Of a stretch of DNA of 64,000 bases, positions 36,514 to 45,872 are shown piece after piece. The notes beneath the pieces are model-generated. The model worked only from the letters and a program-made list of their open reading frames with translations, ran no database searches and was not told where the DNA came from. The stretch is taken from positions 661,979 to 725,978 of the forward strand of contig NZ_JAGYPM010000002.1 in the NCBI RefSeq assembly GCF_018343665.1, read 5' to 3'. Source of the stretch: Cytobacillus citreus (lineage in GTDB: Bacteria; Bacillota; Bacilli; Bacillales; Cytobacillaceae). The position numbers and the translations under genes are program-made. How positions within the stretch are numbered: position 1 is the first letter of the stretch; each line of letters starts with the position of its first letter.

Positions 36514-36649
36514 AACCTCCTAATATTTACATATAATGAAAATTTTACTATTAATATCTTAATATTTCTAAATATTAACAGAAAAATATTGTGAATTATT
36601 TGTATAAATAACATAAATAACTTTTTTCACGCTATACACATAAGAACGA

Positions 36650-36677
36650 TTAACAGGTGATTTACAAAACATTAGCC
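36650..36677 (+). promoter_or_regulatory. Candidate PhoP box upstream of the secreted phosphoesterase
   Basis: TTAACA-N5-TTTACA-N5-TTAGCC: direct hexamers at 11-bp spacing as in Bacillus Pho-regulon boxes (TT(A/C/T)ACA). The third repeat is weak. It is located about 70-100 bp before the start codon of a phosphoesterase gene. Confidence 0.4.
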
Positions 36678-36748
36678 TAATTAAAAAACGAAATTAATAA
36701 GTTGCTGATACACTATTGTTGCCTTAATTAAAAAGGAGGGAACGGTTT

Positions 36749-38554
36749 ATGGGAATGAAAAATGCAATAATAGGTTTATCGATCATTTGTATGATGATTC
36801 CAAGTTTTGTTGCACCTACAGAGGCTTCGGGTTCTGTAACCCAGAAAGAAAAGGATAGTATTGTAGCAGATTGGAAATTTTCAAAAGAACATGTGAAAGC
36901 CGGCTCAATTGAAAACGGGAATTTAATTATTGAAGATGCAAGTAAAAATGGGAATGATTTAGAGTTAGTGACGATTGGAGATAAATCATCACCAGAATTA
37001 GACAATATGATGAAGTGGTCTGAAGAAGATTATTATGATCAAGAAAATGTTGACAGCTTACAATTTGCTAATTATAAAAATGCTCCTGTAGGAAGATATT
37101 TCAAAACGATTAATGATGCACCTATTAATACGGAACAATTTAAAATTGGATTTACAATAGAAACTATTTTTAAATTACCAAGTAATTTCGATTATCGTTT
37201 ACATAGCTGGATGGGAATGCTAACTAGACAAGGGCAGGCTGCTGACCTTGGCAAGATAGAAGGCGAGAAAGAAATACTTACTACATTATCTATATCTAAC
37301 GCTCAAGAAGTCCAATGGACAAGCCATTCAACTAATCTAGACTATAATGTGACTAACTGGTCTCGTTCTTTAAATAGTGATGAATGGTACCATTTGGCGG
37401 TAGTTAATGACGGGCAAACGACGACTTTAACAGTGAATAGTGTCAGCGATTACGGAAAATCAGAAGTAGTGAAAGGCATTGCATCTGTAGAGGGTAAAGG
37501 CTGGAACATTGGTGCTTCTGAGTGGGCAAATGAATTAGATTCACTTTTTGCAGGCAACATCCAAGAAATAAGAATTGCTAATGAGGCATTGAATGAAAAA
37601 GAATGGCTTATTCAAGATGCTCGTGATGATCAACCAGTTGAAGGAACAAACGATAAAATTCCATTCCTAACAGATAAAAATAATTATAATTTTCTTTTTG
37701 TTCCAGATACGCAGAAATACTCAAATCTCAATCCGGAGATTTTTAACAGCCAAATGAAATGGATTGCTAATAACAGCAAAAAGAATCAAATTGTAATGAA
37801 CGCATTTGTCGGAGACATTGTTGATTGGGATACAGAAATACAATGGAAAAATTCTCTCGAAGCCATTTCCTATTTAGATAAAAAAGACACTCCATATATG
37901 ATTGCTGCAGGGAATCATGATTATGCGAGTGGGGACCCTTTCTTAACATATTATGGACCAGAACGATTTAAGAATAAAGAGTACTATAAAGGAAGTTCTC
38001 CTTCTGGATATGGGTCTTATGCAATAGTTAAGGCGGGGAGCTACGAATATTTATTCTTAATGGTGGATATGAAAAACTTAGAAAATGACTTAGAATGGTC
38101 AAAAAGTGTTTTGAATCAACATAAAAATAGACCGACTATTATCGTTTCCCACGATATTATATATCCTGACTATGAAAATAATAAACCTATTGCCGAAGAC
38201 TCGGATAACGGTCGCCTGATTTGGGATGAACTTGTAAATGATCACAATCAAGTGTTTATGACAGTTAACGGACATTATACAGGTGCAGTTCACAGAGTTA
38301 AACAGAACGCTGCAGGAAACGATGTCATTCAAATGCTTGTCGATTACCAGGGAAGTTACAGAGGAGGAAATGGCTGGCTCAGACTTGTGGAATTTGATGA
38401 AAAGAAAAACAAAATGTTTTTCCGTACTTACTCTCCATTTATAGATGAAATGTCAAACAAAGAAAGAACGTATGCTGATTTCAAATATTTAACTGATAAA
38501 CAAAATCTATTTGAATTGGATTTCAATTTTAAACAGAGATTTAACATGAATTAA
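36749..38554 (+). CDS. Secreted metallophosphoesterase with LamG-like domain
   Basis: 601 residues with AAAGGAGGG upstream. A signal peptide covers residues 1-28 (ending EASG). Residues about 40-285 look like a LamG/concanavalin-type jelly-roll domain (DEWYHLAVVNDG, GNIQEIRIANEALNEKEW). Residues about 305-560 are a calcineurin-like phosphoesterase with FVPDTQ, FVGDIVDWD, AAGNHDYA, IVSHD and NGHYTG supplying the dimetal ligands. It probably hydrolyses phosphate esters outside the cell. No LPXTG or S-layer anchor is seen. Confidence 0.87.
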   Translation: MGMKNAIIGLSIICMMIPSFVAPTEASGSVTQKEKDSIVADWKFSKEHVKAGSIENGNLIIEDASKNGNDLELVTIGDKSSPELDNMMKWSEEDYYDQENVDSLQFANYKNAPVGRYFKTINDAPINTEQFKIGFTIETIFKLPSNFDYRLHSWMGMLTRQGQAADLGKIEGEKEILTTLSISNAQEVQWTSHSTNLDYNVTNWSRSLNSDEWYHLAVVNDGQTTTLTVNSVSDYGKSEVVKGIASVEGKGWNIGASEWANELDSLFAGNIQEIRIANEALNEKEWLIQDARDDQPVEGTNDKIPFLTDKNNYNFLFVPDTQKYSNLNPEIFNSQMKWIANNSKKNQIVMNAFVGDIVDWDTEIQWKNSLEAISYLDKKDTPYMIAAGNHDYASGDPFLTYYGPERFKNKEYYKGSSPSGYGSYAIVKAGSYEYLFLMVDMKNLENDLEWSKSVLNQHKNRPTIIVSHDIIYPDYENNKPIAEDSDNGRLIWDELVNDHNQVFMTVNGHYTGAVHRVKQNAAGNDVIQMLVDYQGSYRGGNGWLRLVEFDEKKNKMFFRTYSPFIDEMSNKERTYADFKYLTDKQNLFELDFNFKQRFNMN

Positions 38555-39398
38555 CAAAAAAGATTAAGCAGGTTCCACCAGCCTCACTCAGCCTTTAATA
38601 GTCGATCGGGCGCAATCGCTGTACAAGGAGCAGTAGCTTTTTTACTAGGATTGAATGTAAATAATTAAGAAACCCAGCTAATCTTCTTATGTAATGAAGG
38701 TAGCTGGGTTTTTAAAACTTGGATGTGCAAAATAACACTTATAATATACGCAAATTATCAGTCAAAGTAACAACCCGGAACCGTGCATGATATGGGATAT
38801 TTATCTATTTCAAAAAATAAGAAAGTATCTTTTTCTTTTGCATATATCGCATTAGCAGCACTATTTTTGGCGGAAGGCATGAGTAGATATATATTTTTTG
38901 TGTTAGGATCTTAGGTTCATAAAGGAATAACTTCTGATGTGGAAAATGGATTCGTTTCAAGGATTTTTTGGAACGAATCCTTTTTGTTTACACGTTAAGA
39001 AAGCATAAATTGTCAGCGCAGAAGATGATTCGACCCAGTTTCCAATTTTAGGAATTAAGTGTAAGTGCAACTACGCCTCTGACTTCGCCTTTCCAAGGCT
39101 CGCCAATCGGCGAGTTTTCTTTAGAAAATTGCAGCTAGCTTAATGGGATGTTGTTGTAATTTATATATCTTTTGTACTATGCAAACTAGTGCAAAAGGAG
39201 GTGTTAATTACAACGTTTGATGAACAGGCAAATAAAGAAATATGCATTATACTAGTAATGTAGCTTGCTATTTTAAGGTAAGCGTACAGCCGGTGATTGG
39301 CTAGTGGGTATTTTTCCATTTTGCCAGTGCCGGTTTTTTGTTGGATAATAATAGATGATAGATTCTTCGGAATATTCCAAATAAAGGGAGGTGCCGTT
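38555..39398. other. Intergenic region with terminators and a 40-codon fragment
   Basis: A terminator AACCCAGCTA/TAGCTGGGTTTTT lies at 38670-38715, and a second hairpin CTCGCC/GGCGAG with TTTT at 39101-39120. Between them, ATG 38792 to TAG 38914 encodes SFAYIALAALFLAEGMSRYI, one membrane helix. It looks like the C-terminal helix of a membrane subunit (possibly a DmsC-type anchor) and lacks a ribosome binding site. A scrap AIAVQGAVAFLLGLNVNN at about 38608-38667 is unassigned. Confidence 0.45.
38670..38715 (+). terminator. Terminator downstream of the metallophosphoesterase
   Basis: Ten-bp stem AACCCAGCTA/TAGCTGGGTT with a 20-nt loop, followed by TTTAAAA. Confidence 0.7.
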
Positions 39399-41237
39399 TT
39401 GAAAAGGATAGACTCTATTACCATAAGGGAAAAAATAGTGAGTTTTTATCTTTATTCTATTTCTTTTCTTGGTATGATTGCTGTTTTCATTTCCATTTTT
39501 AAGAGTGAAATGCCTTCTGAAGCCATAATCCTGTTGTTGTTAGCTGTGTTTATGGGAATTATCGAGTATTTTCCTATCCGTATTGGGAGAGGAGGGGTTA
39601 CACTCAGCCTTACGCTTATTTATCCAATGAATTGGGAGTTTGGAATACATATAACTGTTGTTGCTTGTGTATGTGTGATGGTGTTTACCCATTCCCTTCG
39701 CCGTTTACCAATGCAAAGAACGTTATTTAATTGTTCTCAACTTGCTCTAAGTATCATTCTAGCAGAATGGTTGTCCAACCAATGTATTTCTTTTTTTATT
39801 ATGGAGATGAATCCGTCTGTTTTATATGAAGGATTAATAAGCTTGCTTTTATTTACCGTATTCTTTTGCTTGATCAACACCCTTTTTTATGATCTTCTAA
39901 TGGTGCTTCTTCCTCAGCCATATCTGCTCGACCAGTGGTATAAGAAAAATATTTTAGTATTTTTGAGTGGAAGTTTTTGTTTTATCTACGCCTCTCTTAT
40001 CTATATCTTAGAGCATCGATATAGTGGTGAGATGGATAGAATTAATGTTTTGTTCTTCTTTTTCCCGCTTGTAGCCATCTGCATCATCAGCTCATTCTTT
40101 CGGCAAATACGGATTGAAAAAGAACGTTTATATAACCTGTTTTCTATTACGACGGAGCTAAGTCAAGGGCTGTCTGCCGGAAACTTACATCAGATGAAAC
40201 AATCACTTAAAGGCTTCTTGGGGATACAGGCTTATGCTTTATGGACAAAAGATGAAGGAAACTGGGCGCTTCTGCTAAAGGATGGAAAAGTACACTCCAA
40301 TCGTTCAAGTTCCTCTGATCTCCATCTGAATTTTGAAGAGATATCCCAAACCTTTGTTGTTAGCGATTGGAAAAAAGGTATGGCTCCAGGAGATGAGGTT
40401 TTTGAAGATGTCATTCGTTCTCTTGTCTACCTACCTCTTAAGGTAAACCATGAATTGGTAGGGATGTTTGTTGCAGGTAAAAGCAGGGGGGCGAGTTTTA
40501 TTACCGAAGATATACAGTCCTTATCTACGTTTGCGAATCAATTAGGCAGCTTGCTTAAGACTAGGTCACTCGTCTCCGAACAGGAGAAACGAATCATTCT
40601 TGAAGAAAGAAATCGACTAGCACGTGAGATCCATGATGGAATCGCACAAGTATTAGCTGGGGTCATATTTCAGCTGGAATCGGCTCAAAAGCAGCACGTA
40701 GATCAATCAGGAACCATGAAGCAAGTGGTAGACACAAGCATAAAAAAATTACGGAAGAGTTTGGGTGAAGTTCGCTATTCTATCTATGCTTTAAAGCCAT
40801 ACCCTACAGAAAGGCTAGGGCTAAAACAAGCAATTGCAAATAAAATTCAATCTATCAAACAAGAATATAATCTATCGATTAAATATCATGAAAGGGGCCG
40901 TACTCGAACACTTAGTTTTTCAAAAGAACGGGTCATCTTTGATACTTTACAGGAAAGCTTGCAGAATATTGTAAAGCATGCAAAAGCGGACGAAGTTGAC
41001 ATTCTCCTAAGCTATAAACGTGAACATGTGCTCTTAAAGGTGAAAGACAACGGGGTTGGTTTTTCCCTTTTTGAATCTATGATTAAAACAAAGCATGAGC
41101 CTCATTATGGCATTTTGCACATGAATGAACAAGCTGAACAACTGGGTGCTACCCTTCAGATTGATAGTTCAGCAGGAAAAGGCACAGAAATTACATTACT
41201 AATTCCAGATTCGGAAACAAGGGAGGGAGTATCATGA
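39399..41237 (+). CDS. Membrane sensor histidine kinase, NarL/DegS-type (HisKA_3)
   Basis: 612 residues from a TTG at 39399, with GGGAGGTG 6 bases upstream; the frame before it (to 39297) has no ribosome binding site. The N-terminal 240 residues contain about seven membrane helices, a MASE-like sensor. A GAF-like domain spans about 255-400. HisKA_3 follows, with the H-box ERNRLAREIHDGIAQVLAG (phosphorylated His), then the HATPase with VKDNGVGF and GKGTEITLLIP. Its stop overlaps the response regulator start (ATGA). The position directly upstream of three secreted proteases, with a shared promoter element, suggests it governs them (inference). Confidence 0.88.
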   Translation: MKRIDSITIREKIVSFYLYSISFLGMIAVFISIFKSEMPSEAIILLLLAVFMGIIEYFPIRIGRGGVTLSLTLIYPMNWEFGIHITVVACVCVMVFTHSLRRLPMQRTLFNCSQLALSIILAEWLSNQCISFFIMEMNPSVLYEGLISLLLFTVFFCLINTLFYDLLMVLLPQPYLLDQWYKKNILVFLSGSFCFIYASLIYILEHRYSGEMDRINVLFFFFPLVAICIISSFFRQIRIEKERLYNLFSITTELSQGLSAGNLHQMKQSLKGFLGIQAYALWTKDEGNWALLLKDGKVHSNRSSSSDLHLNFEEISQTFVVSDWKKGMAPGDEVFEDVIRSLVYLPLKVNHELVGMFVAGKSRGASFITEDIQSLSTFANQLGSLLKTRSLVSEQEKRIILEERNRLAREIHDGIAQVLAGVIFQLESAQKQHVDQSGTMKQVVDTSIKKLRKSLGEVRYSIYALKPYPTERLGLKQAIANKIQSIKQEYNLSIKYHERGRTRTLSFSKERVIFDTLQESLQNIVKHAKADEVDILLSYKREHVLLKVKDNGVGFSLFESMIKTKHEPHYGILHMNEQAEQLGATLQIDSSAGKGTEITLLIPDSETREGVS

Positions 41238-41875
41238 TTGAAATATTATTAGTAGATGATCATACGGTCTTACGTGATGGAATTCGGAGTATATTGGATC
41301 TCGAATCCGACATCCGAGTTGTAGGAGAAGCCGTTTCCGGGGATGAGGTATTGAAGAAAGTAGAAGAGTATCGACCTGATTGTATTTTGATGGACATCAA
41401 TCTCCCTGGAAAAAATGGCATTGAGGTCACGTCACTCGTGAAAAGCCAGTATCCAAATTGCCGTGTTCTCGTCCTGACGATGTATGAACATGATGAATAC
41501 TTGATGGAGGCGCTTAGGGCCGGTGCGGATGGCTATTTATTGAAGGATTCATCATCGGAACAAGTAGTAGCAGCCATTCGAATGGTATCACAAGGAGATT
41601 CTGTGATTCATCCTCGCATGACCAAAAAACTGATAACCTATCATCACCAGCAAACGAAATCAGAACCGAATGAAAATATGCTGACAGAGCGTGAAAAAGA
41701 AATATTGTTTGAATTGGTCAAAGGCCATAGTAACAAAGAAATTGCTGAAGCCTTATTTATCAGTGACAAGACCGTCAAAATTCACATCAATAAAATTTTC
41801 AAAAAGCTGAATGTAAAAAGCCGTTCACAAGCGGTCATTTATGCCGTTCGAAATCAACTTGTTCCTTTTTCTTAA
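41234..41875 (+). CDS. LuxR/NarL-type response regulator
   Basis: 213 residues. Receiver domain 1-120: acidic pair VDDH, phospho-acceptor Asp in CILMDINLPG (about residue 55), Thr in VLVLTMYEHD, Lys in GYLLKDSS. A LuxR-type HTH spans about 145-210 (LTEREKEILFELVKGHSNKEIA, DKTVKIHINKIFKKL). It is translated with the kinase by a 4-base overlap. It binds DNA as a phosphorylated dimer in this family. The conserved element before each subtilase region is a candidate target. A terminator follows at 41877. Confidence 0.92.
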   Translation: MIEILLVDDHTVLRDGIRSILDLESDIRVVGEAVSGDEVLKKVEEYRPDCILMDINLPGKNGIEVTSLVKSQYPNCRVLVLTMYEHDEYLMEALRAGADGYLLKDSSSEQVVAAIRMVSQGDSVIHPRMTKKLITYHHQQTKSEPNENMLTEREKEILFELVKGHSNKEIAEALFISDKTVKIHINKIFKKLNVKSRSQAVIYAVRNQLVPFS

Positions 41876-41876
41876 A

Positions 41877-41916
41877 GAACTATCCTGCGCCTTCCTAAGG
41901 TGCGGATAGTTCTTTT
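41877..41916 (+). terminator. Terminator of the two-component operon
   Basis: GAACTATCC/GGATAGTTC with inner CGCCTT/AAGGTG, followed by TTTTG. Confidence 0.8.
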
Positions 41917-41917
41917 G

Positions 41918-42000
41918 TTTTATTCTGGTATAGAACCAATAACAGTAAAAGTTACTTCTTATGATTAATTTTCAGAAAGTTAGAAATATTAGATAATAAA
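41918..42000 (+). promoter_or_regulatory. Subtilase promoter element A
   Basis: Conserved block TAGAACCAATA (41931-41941), then AAAAGTTACTTCTTATG (41947-41963), then -35-like TTCAGA (41971-41976), a 17-bp spacer and -10-like TAATAA (41994-41999). The same layout occurs before the second and third protease regions. The -35 is poor, as expected for an activator-dependent sigma-A promoter. Confidence 0.6.
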
Positions 42001-42048
42001 GATAGAATCATAGTTTACTAGTTTCATTATTTTAAAAGGAGAGGTGAG

Positions 42049-45000
42049 ATGTTTATGAAAAAAAGAAAGACGAAAGCATGGAAAGTAATGACCACAGCCG
42101 CGATGACATCCTTATTATTTGCATCACTTACTGTTTTTGCAGAAAGTGATGATATGCCAGCTGAGTCGCAAATGGTTGAAGAAGGAGGACAATTATTTTT
42201 TAATAAGGATAAGATAGAAACCGATCAGGATGATTCACTATATAAAGAAGTTAAAAAAGAAGGTTTGACAGAAGCATATAAACCGAATGATACTGTCCGC
42301 TTAATCGTAGAAGTTGAACAACCAACAGAAATGGAGCAAATAACCAAGAGTAAAAAAGATTTTTATAAACAAAAGCAAGATAAAGTAATCGAACAAATCT
42401 CAAAAGAAAAAAATTCGAAATCAAATGATCCTATTAAAGTGAAGCATCGTTTTTTCGAAGGTTTTAACGGATTCAGTGTAGAAACAGAGTTCCAAAATAT
42501 AAAAGATATCCAGTCTATTCCTGGGGTTGTAAATGTCCATATTGCTAGAACATTCCACGAATCAATGGCTGCAAGTAAAGAATTAGTACAAGCTCAAAAA
42601 GTATGGGAACAATATAGTTATAAAGGTGAGGGATTAGTAGTCGCGGTCGTAGATTCAGGGATTGATTATACGCACAAAGATATGAAACTATCAGATGAAG
42701 CGGAAGAGAAGCAAAAATGGACTCAGGATAAGATCAATGAAAAATTTGCAGAGACAGAAGTAAATGAAGTTTGGTATTCCGATAAAGTCCCAACGGGCTA
42801 TGATTGGGCTGACAATGATACTAATGTCATTCCTGCAGGAAATGGAAGTTCGCATGGTACACACGTTGCTGGAACAATTGGAGCAAATGGGGACGAAACG
42901 AATGGCGGAGTCGAGGGTATTGCACCAGGTGTTCAACTACTAGCCGAGAAGGTATTCTCCGATAAAGGTGGAGGTGCATATGAGGATGATATTATCGCAG
43001 GGATTGAACATGCCGTAACAATGGATGCAGATGTTATCAACATGAGTTTAGGTATTGATGCAGGCTATGTAGATGAAGAATTTGATCCGATTCAAAAAAC
43101 AATTCGAGTTGCGACTGAACAAGGCACCATTGTTGTAGTGGCAGCTGGTAATTCAGCCTACAGTACGAAAAATAATATCATACCCTCTTCATTAAGACCA
43201 TATGCAGAAAATCCTGATATTGGAACAGTTGGTGCACCGGGTGTAAGTCCATATGCGTTATCGGTTGCTTCCTATGAAAATACGAAACTTCATTTAAATG
43301 CATTGGCAGATGCAAGTGGCTTTTCGGTGCCGTTCAAAGACCAAACGCAATTTCCAGCATCGTATAATTTTAAAGTCTCTAAGGTTCTTTCACCAGATGT
43401 ACCTTATGACTTGGTATATGTAGGGGAAGGAAAGAATGTAGCAGATTATCCTAAAGGAAAAACTGACTACATTGCAGTAGTTAAACTATTAAACTCATAT
43501 AGTACTGTTTCATCCATTCAGTGGGAAGCTAAGCGTGCTGGAGCAAAGGCGATTATTATGATACCACCTGCAAATTGGTCAGATTATACTACGCTACCAG
43601 TAACGCCAACTGCAGCACCAACGGCGTCAACAAGTAAAGCTGTAGGTGAAGCATTATTAAGTAAAATGAGTAGTCTGCCAAACGGTCAATATTTAAGTAT
43701 GAAATATACAGGAGATACTTTCGTTGACAACCCAGCGAAAGATAGTATGTCTAGTTTTTCATCGATGGGTACACCACATACACTAGATTTTAAACCAGAA
43801 ATTTCGGCTCCTGGAGGAAATATTTATTCTACAATACCAGGTAATGATTATGAAGTGATGAGCGGTACATCGATGGCAGCACCTCATGTTGCAGGTGGTT
43901 CAGCTTTGTTACTTCAGGCGCTATATCAAAAAGGATTACCTCATTCAGAAGATACTGTTTTAAAAGCAAAACTAGCTTTAATGAATACGGCTAATGTTGA
44001 AAAGGATCCAAGAACAAATGGAGAAGTTCCATATTCACCACGTGTACAAGGATCAGGGGTAATGCAAATTCAAAATGCCATTAATACACCAGTCATTGTA
44101 ACAAGTAGAAATACGCCTTTAGAACAAGCAGGGGCGGTTGCTTTAAAAGAAATAGGTCAAAATACAAGTTTTAAATTGAATATGGAAGCATTTGACGCTC
44201 CAAAAGGTAAAAATAATAGTGATGATATTGAATACAAAGTTTATGTCGATGTATTAAAAGATAAGATAGAAATGAAGGAATTTGATTTAGATAGTGATGG
44301 GCAATTGGATTTAAAAGAGTATTTAACATTAACAAGTGAACGAATTGATGGAGCTAAGGTTACTGTAAATGATAAAACAGTTACAGAAACAGAAGGAGCG
44401 TTAGTTAAAATCAAACCTGGCCAAACAAAAATGCTGACTGTTAATATATCATTACCAGATTCCTTAAATAAAAACAGTTTTGTAGAAGGGTTTGTTCGTC
44501 TTGTCCCGGTTGCTAAAGACCAGGATAAAGCAGTTCCTTTAACTATTCCTTATATGGGCTTCTATGGGAAATGGGATGAGCCACGAAATATCGATGCACC
44601 TGCATGGGAGAAGGATGCATTTGTAGGATATACAGCCCTTTGGGATGAGAATTCAGAAAGATATCCATTGGGATATAATCCATATACGGGAATGTTTAGT
44701 CTTAATCATATTGCATTTTCGAAAAACTATATACTCGATGGTATTTATCCGTCCTTCCAAGCCTTACGTAATTTAGACAAGACCGAAATGTATATTGAAG
44801 ATCAATCTGGAAATCTCGTAAAAAATCTAGGGGATTTTAGCGAATATACTGGTACTCCATGGAAATTCAGAAAAAATATCATGTCTTATGGGGATACAAA
44901 GTATGGCGGATATAAATGGGATATGAAAGACTCATCGGGACAATATGTACCTGATGGTGTTTATCAATATGTTATCAAAACAACATTAGATTATTCAAAC

Positions 45001-45588
45001 GCAAAACCACAGATTGTTAAAATGCCAATTACGGTAGATTCCGTCGCTCCTACTGTTTCTGATATTAAGATAACACCAAAGAACGGAAAATATGAAATTT
45101 CCTTCAATGCGGAAGATAATGCAAGTGACTATAATTCTGCTATTGTTTATGTAAATGGTCAATATAATGAAGTGCCGCTTGAAAAAAAATCTCTAACTGT
45201 CAATACAGAGCCGAAAGGTATGGTCATTTTAGCTATTGATAATGCAGGAAATATATCTTGGACTACGTGGGGAGATCAAAGCTATAATAAACAAAATATG
45301 GCCATTCAAACAATCAGTATTACTCCGACTGCAGGTCTTAACCAAAACAAGCCAGCAAGGATTTCTGCGTGGGCTTATAACAGAGTAGACTGGACGATAA
45401 ATGTTAAAGATGCAAATGGAAAGATAGTTGATACGTTTGAAGTGAAAAATGAACATTCACTGAAAACACAATGGCTTCCTAACGCGGAGCTTCCAAATGG
45501 AGATTACTTTATCTCAGCTGATGTAGTGTCAAAAGACGGCTTTAAAGTGACAACAACACCTAAAAAAGTAACGGTTCTCCAACAATAA
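42049..45588 (+). CDS. Large secreted S8 subtilase 1 (PA domain, C-terminal Ig-like domains)
   Basis: 1179 residues with GGAGAGGTG before the ATG at 42049; ATG 42055 is an alternative start. Signal peptide ends near VFA-ES. An inhibitor-I9-like propeptide covers about 75-180. The catalytic triad is Asp202 (VAVVDSGIDYTH), His269 (SSHGTHVAGTIG) and Ser608 (SGTSMAAPHVAGG). A PA domain is inserted at about 420-560. C-terminal Fn3/FlgD-like domains follow (PDGVYQYVIKTTLDYS). The layout is that of Vpr and cell-envelope proteinases of the lactocepin/C5a peptidase group. No LPXTG or S-layer anchor is seen. Monocistronic, with terminator at 45598. Confidence 0.92.
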   Translation: MFMKKRKTKAWKVMTTAAMTSLLFASLTVFAESDDMPAESQMVEEGGQLFFNKDKIETDQDDSLYKEVKKEGLTEAYKPNDTVRLIVEVEQPTEMEQITKSKKDFYKQKQDKVIEQISKEKNSKSNDPIKVKHRFFEGFNGFSVETEFQNIKDIQSIPGVVNVHIARTFHESMAASKELVQAQKVWEQYSYKGEGLVVAVVDSGIDYTHKDMKLSDEAEEKQKWTQDKINEKFAETEVNEVWYSDKVPTGYDWADNDTNVIPAGNGSSHGTHVAGTIGANGDETNGGVEGIAPGVQLLAEKVFSDKGGGAYEDDIIAGIEHAVTMDADVINMSLGIDAGYVDEEFDPIQKTIRVATEQGTIVVVAAGNSAYSTKNNIIPSSLRPYAENPDIGTVGAPGVSPYALSVASYENTKLHLNALADASGFSVPFKDQTQFPASYNFKVSKVLSPDVPYDLVYVGEGKNVADYPKGKTDYIAVVKLLNSYSTVSSIQWEAKRAGAKAIIMIPPANWSDYTTLPVTPTAAPTASTSKAVGEALLSKMSSLPNGQYLSMKYTGDTFVDNPAKDSMSSFSSMGTPHTLDFKPEISAPGGNIYSTIPGNDYEVMSGTSMAAPHVAGGSALLLQALYQKGLPHSEDTVLKAKLALMNTANVEKDPRTNGEVPYSPRVQGSGVMQIQNAINTPVIVTSRNTPLEQAGAVALKEIGQNTSFKLNMEAFDAPKGKNNSDDIEYKVYVDVLKDKIEMKEFDLDSDGQLDLKEYLTLTSERIDGAKVTVNDKTVTETEGALVKIKPGQTKMLTVNISLPDSLNKNSFVEGFVRLVPVAKDQDKAVPLTIPYMGFYGKWDEPRNIDAPAWEKDAFVGYTALWDENSERYPLGYNPYTGMFSLNHIAFSKNYILDGIYPSFQALRNLDKTEMYIEDQSGNLVKNLGDFSEYTGTPWKFRKNIMSYGDTKYGGYKWDMKDSSGQYVPDGVYQYVIKTTLDYSNAKPQIVKMPITVDSVAPTVSDIKITPKNGKYEISFNAEDNASDYNSAIVYVNGQYNEVPLEKKSLTVNTEPKGMVILAIDNAGNISWTTWGDQSYNKQNMAIQTISITPTAGLNQNKPARISAWAYNRVDWTINVKDANGKIVDTFEVKNEHSLKTQWLPNAELPNGDYFISADVVSKDGFKVTTTPKKVTVLQQ

Positions 45589-45597
45589 ACCGATTGC

Positions 45598-45630
45598 GGC
45601 CCAAGTGAGGATAATTCACTTGGGTTTTTT
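45598..45630 (+). terminator. Terminator of subtilase 1
   Basis: CCCAAGTGA/TCACTTGGG, 7-nt loop, followed by TTTTTT. Confidence 0.8.
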
Positions 45631-45704
45631 CATGCACGGTGCATGGTGCTATATCTATACGCAAAAGATGAATGATTAAATAAAAAGTCGCGGAGTAGTA
45701 CTTT

Positions 45705-45790
45705 TGTTTTATGGAGGTATAGAACTAAAAAATAGTAACAAATACTTCTTATGTTTAATATTCGGAAAAATAAAAATGTGAGATGATAAT
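45705..45790 (+). promoter_or_regulatory. Subtilase promoter element B
   Basis: TATAGAACTAA, then TACTTCTTATGTTTAAT, then TTCGGA (45761-45766), 17 bp, TGATAA (45784-45789). It is the most diverged copy, with one extra base between box and -35, but the promoter spacing is the same as in copies A and C. Confidence 0.55.
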
Positions 45791-45872
45791 GACAGATCAT
45801 CGTTTACTAGTTTTATATAAAAAAATAGTTTTAGAGAAGAAAAACAATTATCAAAAGAGAAGGAGATGCGGT

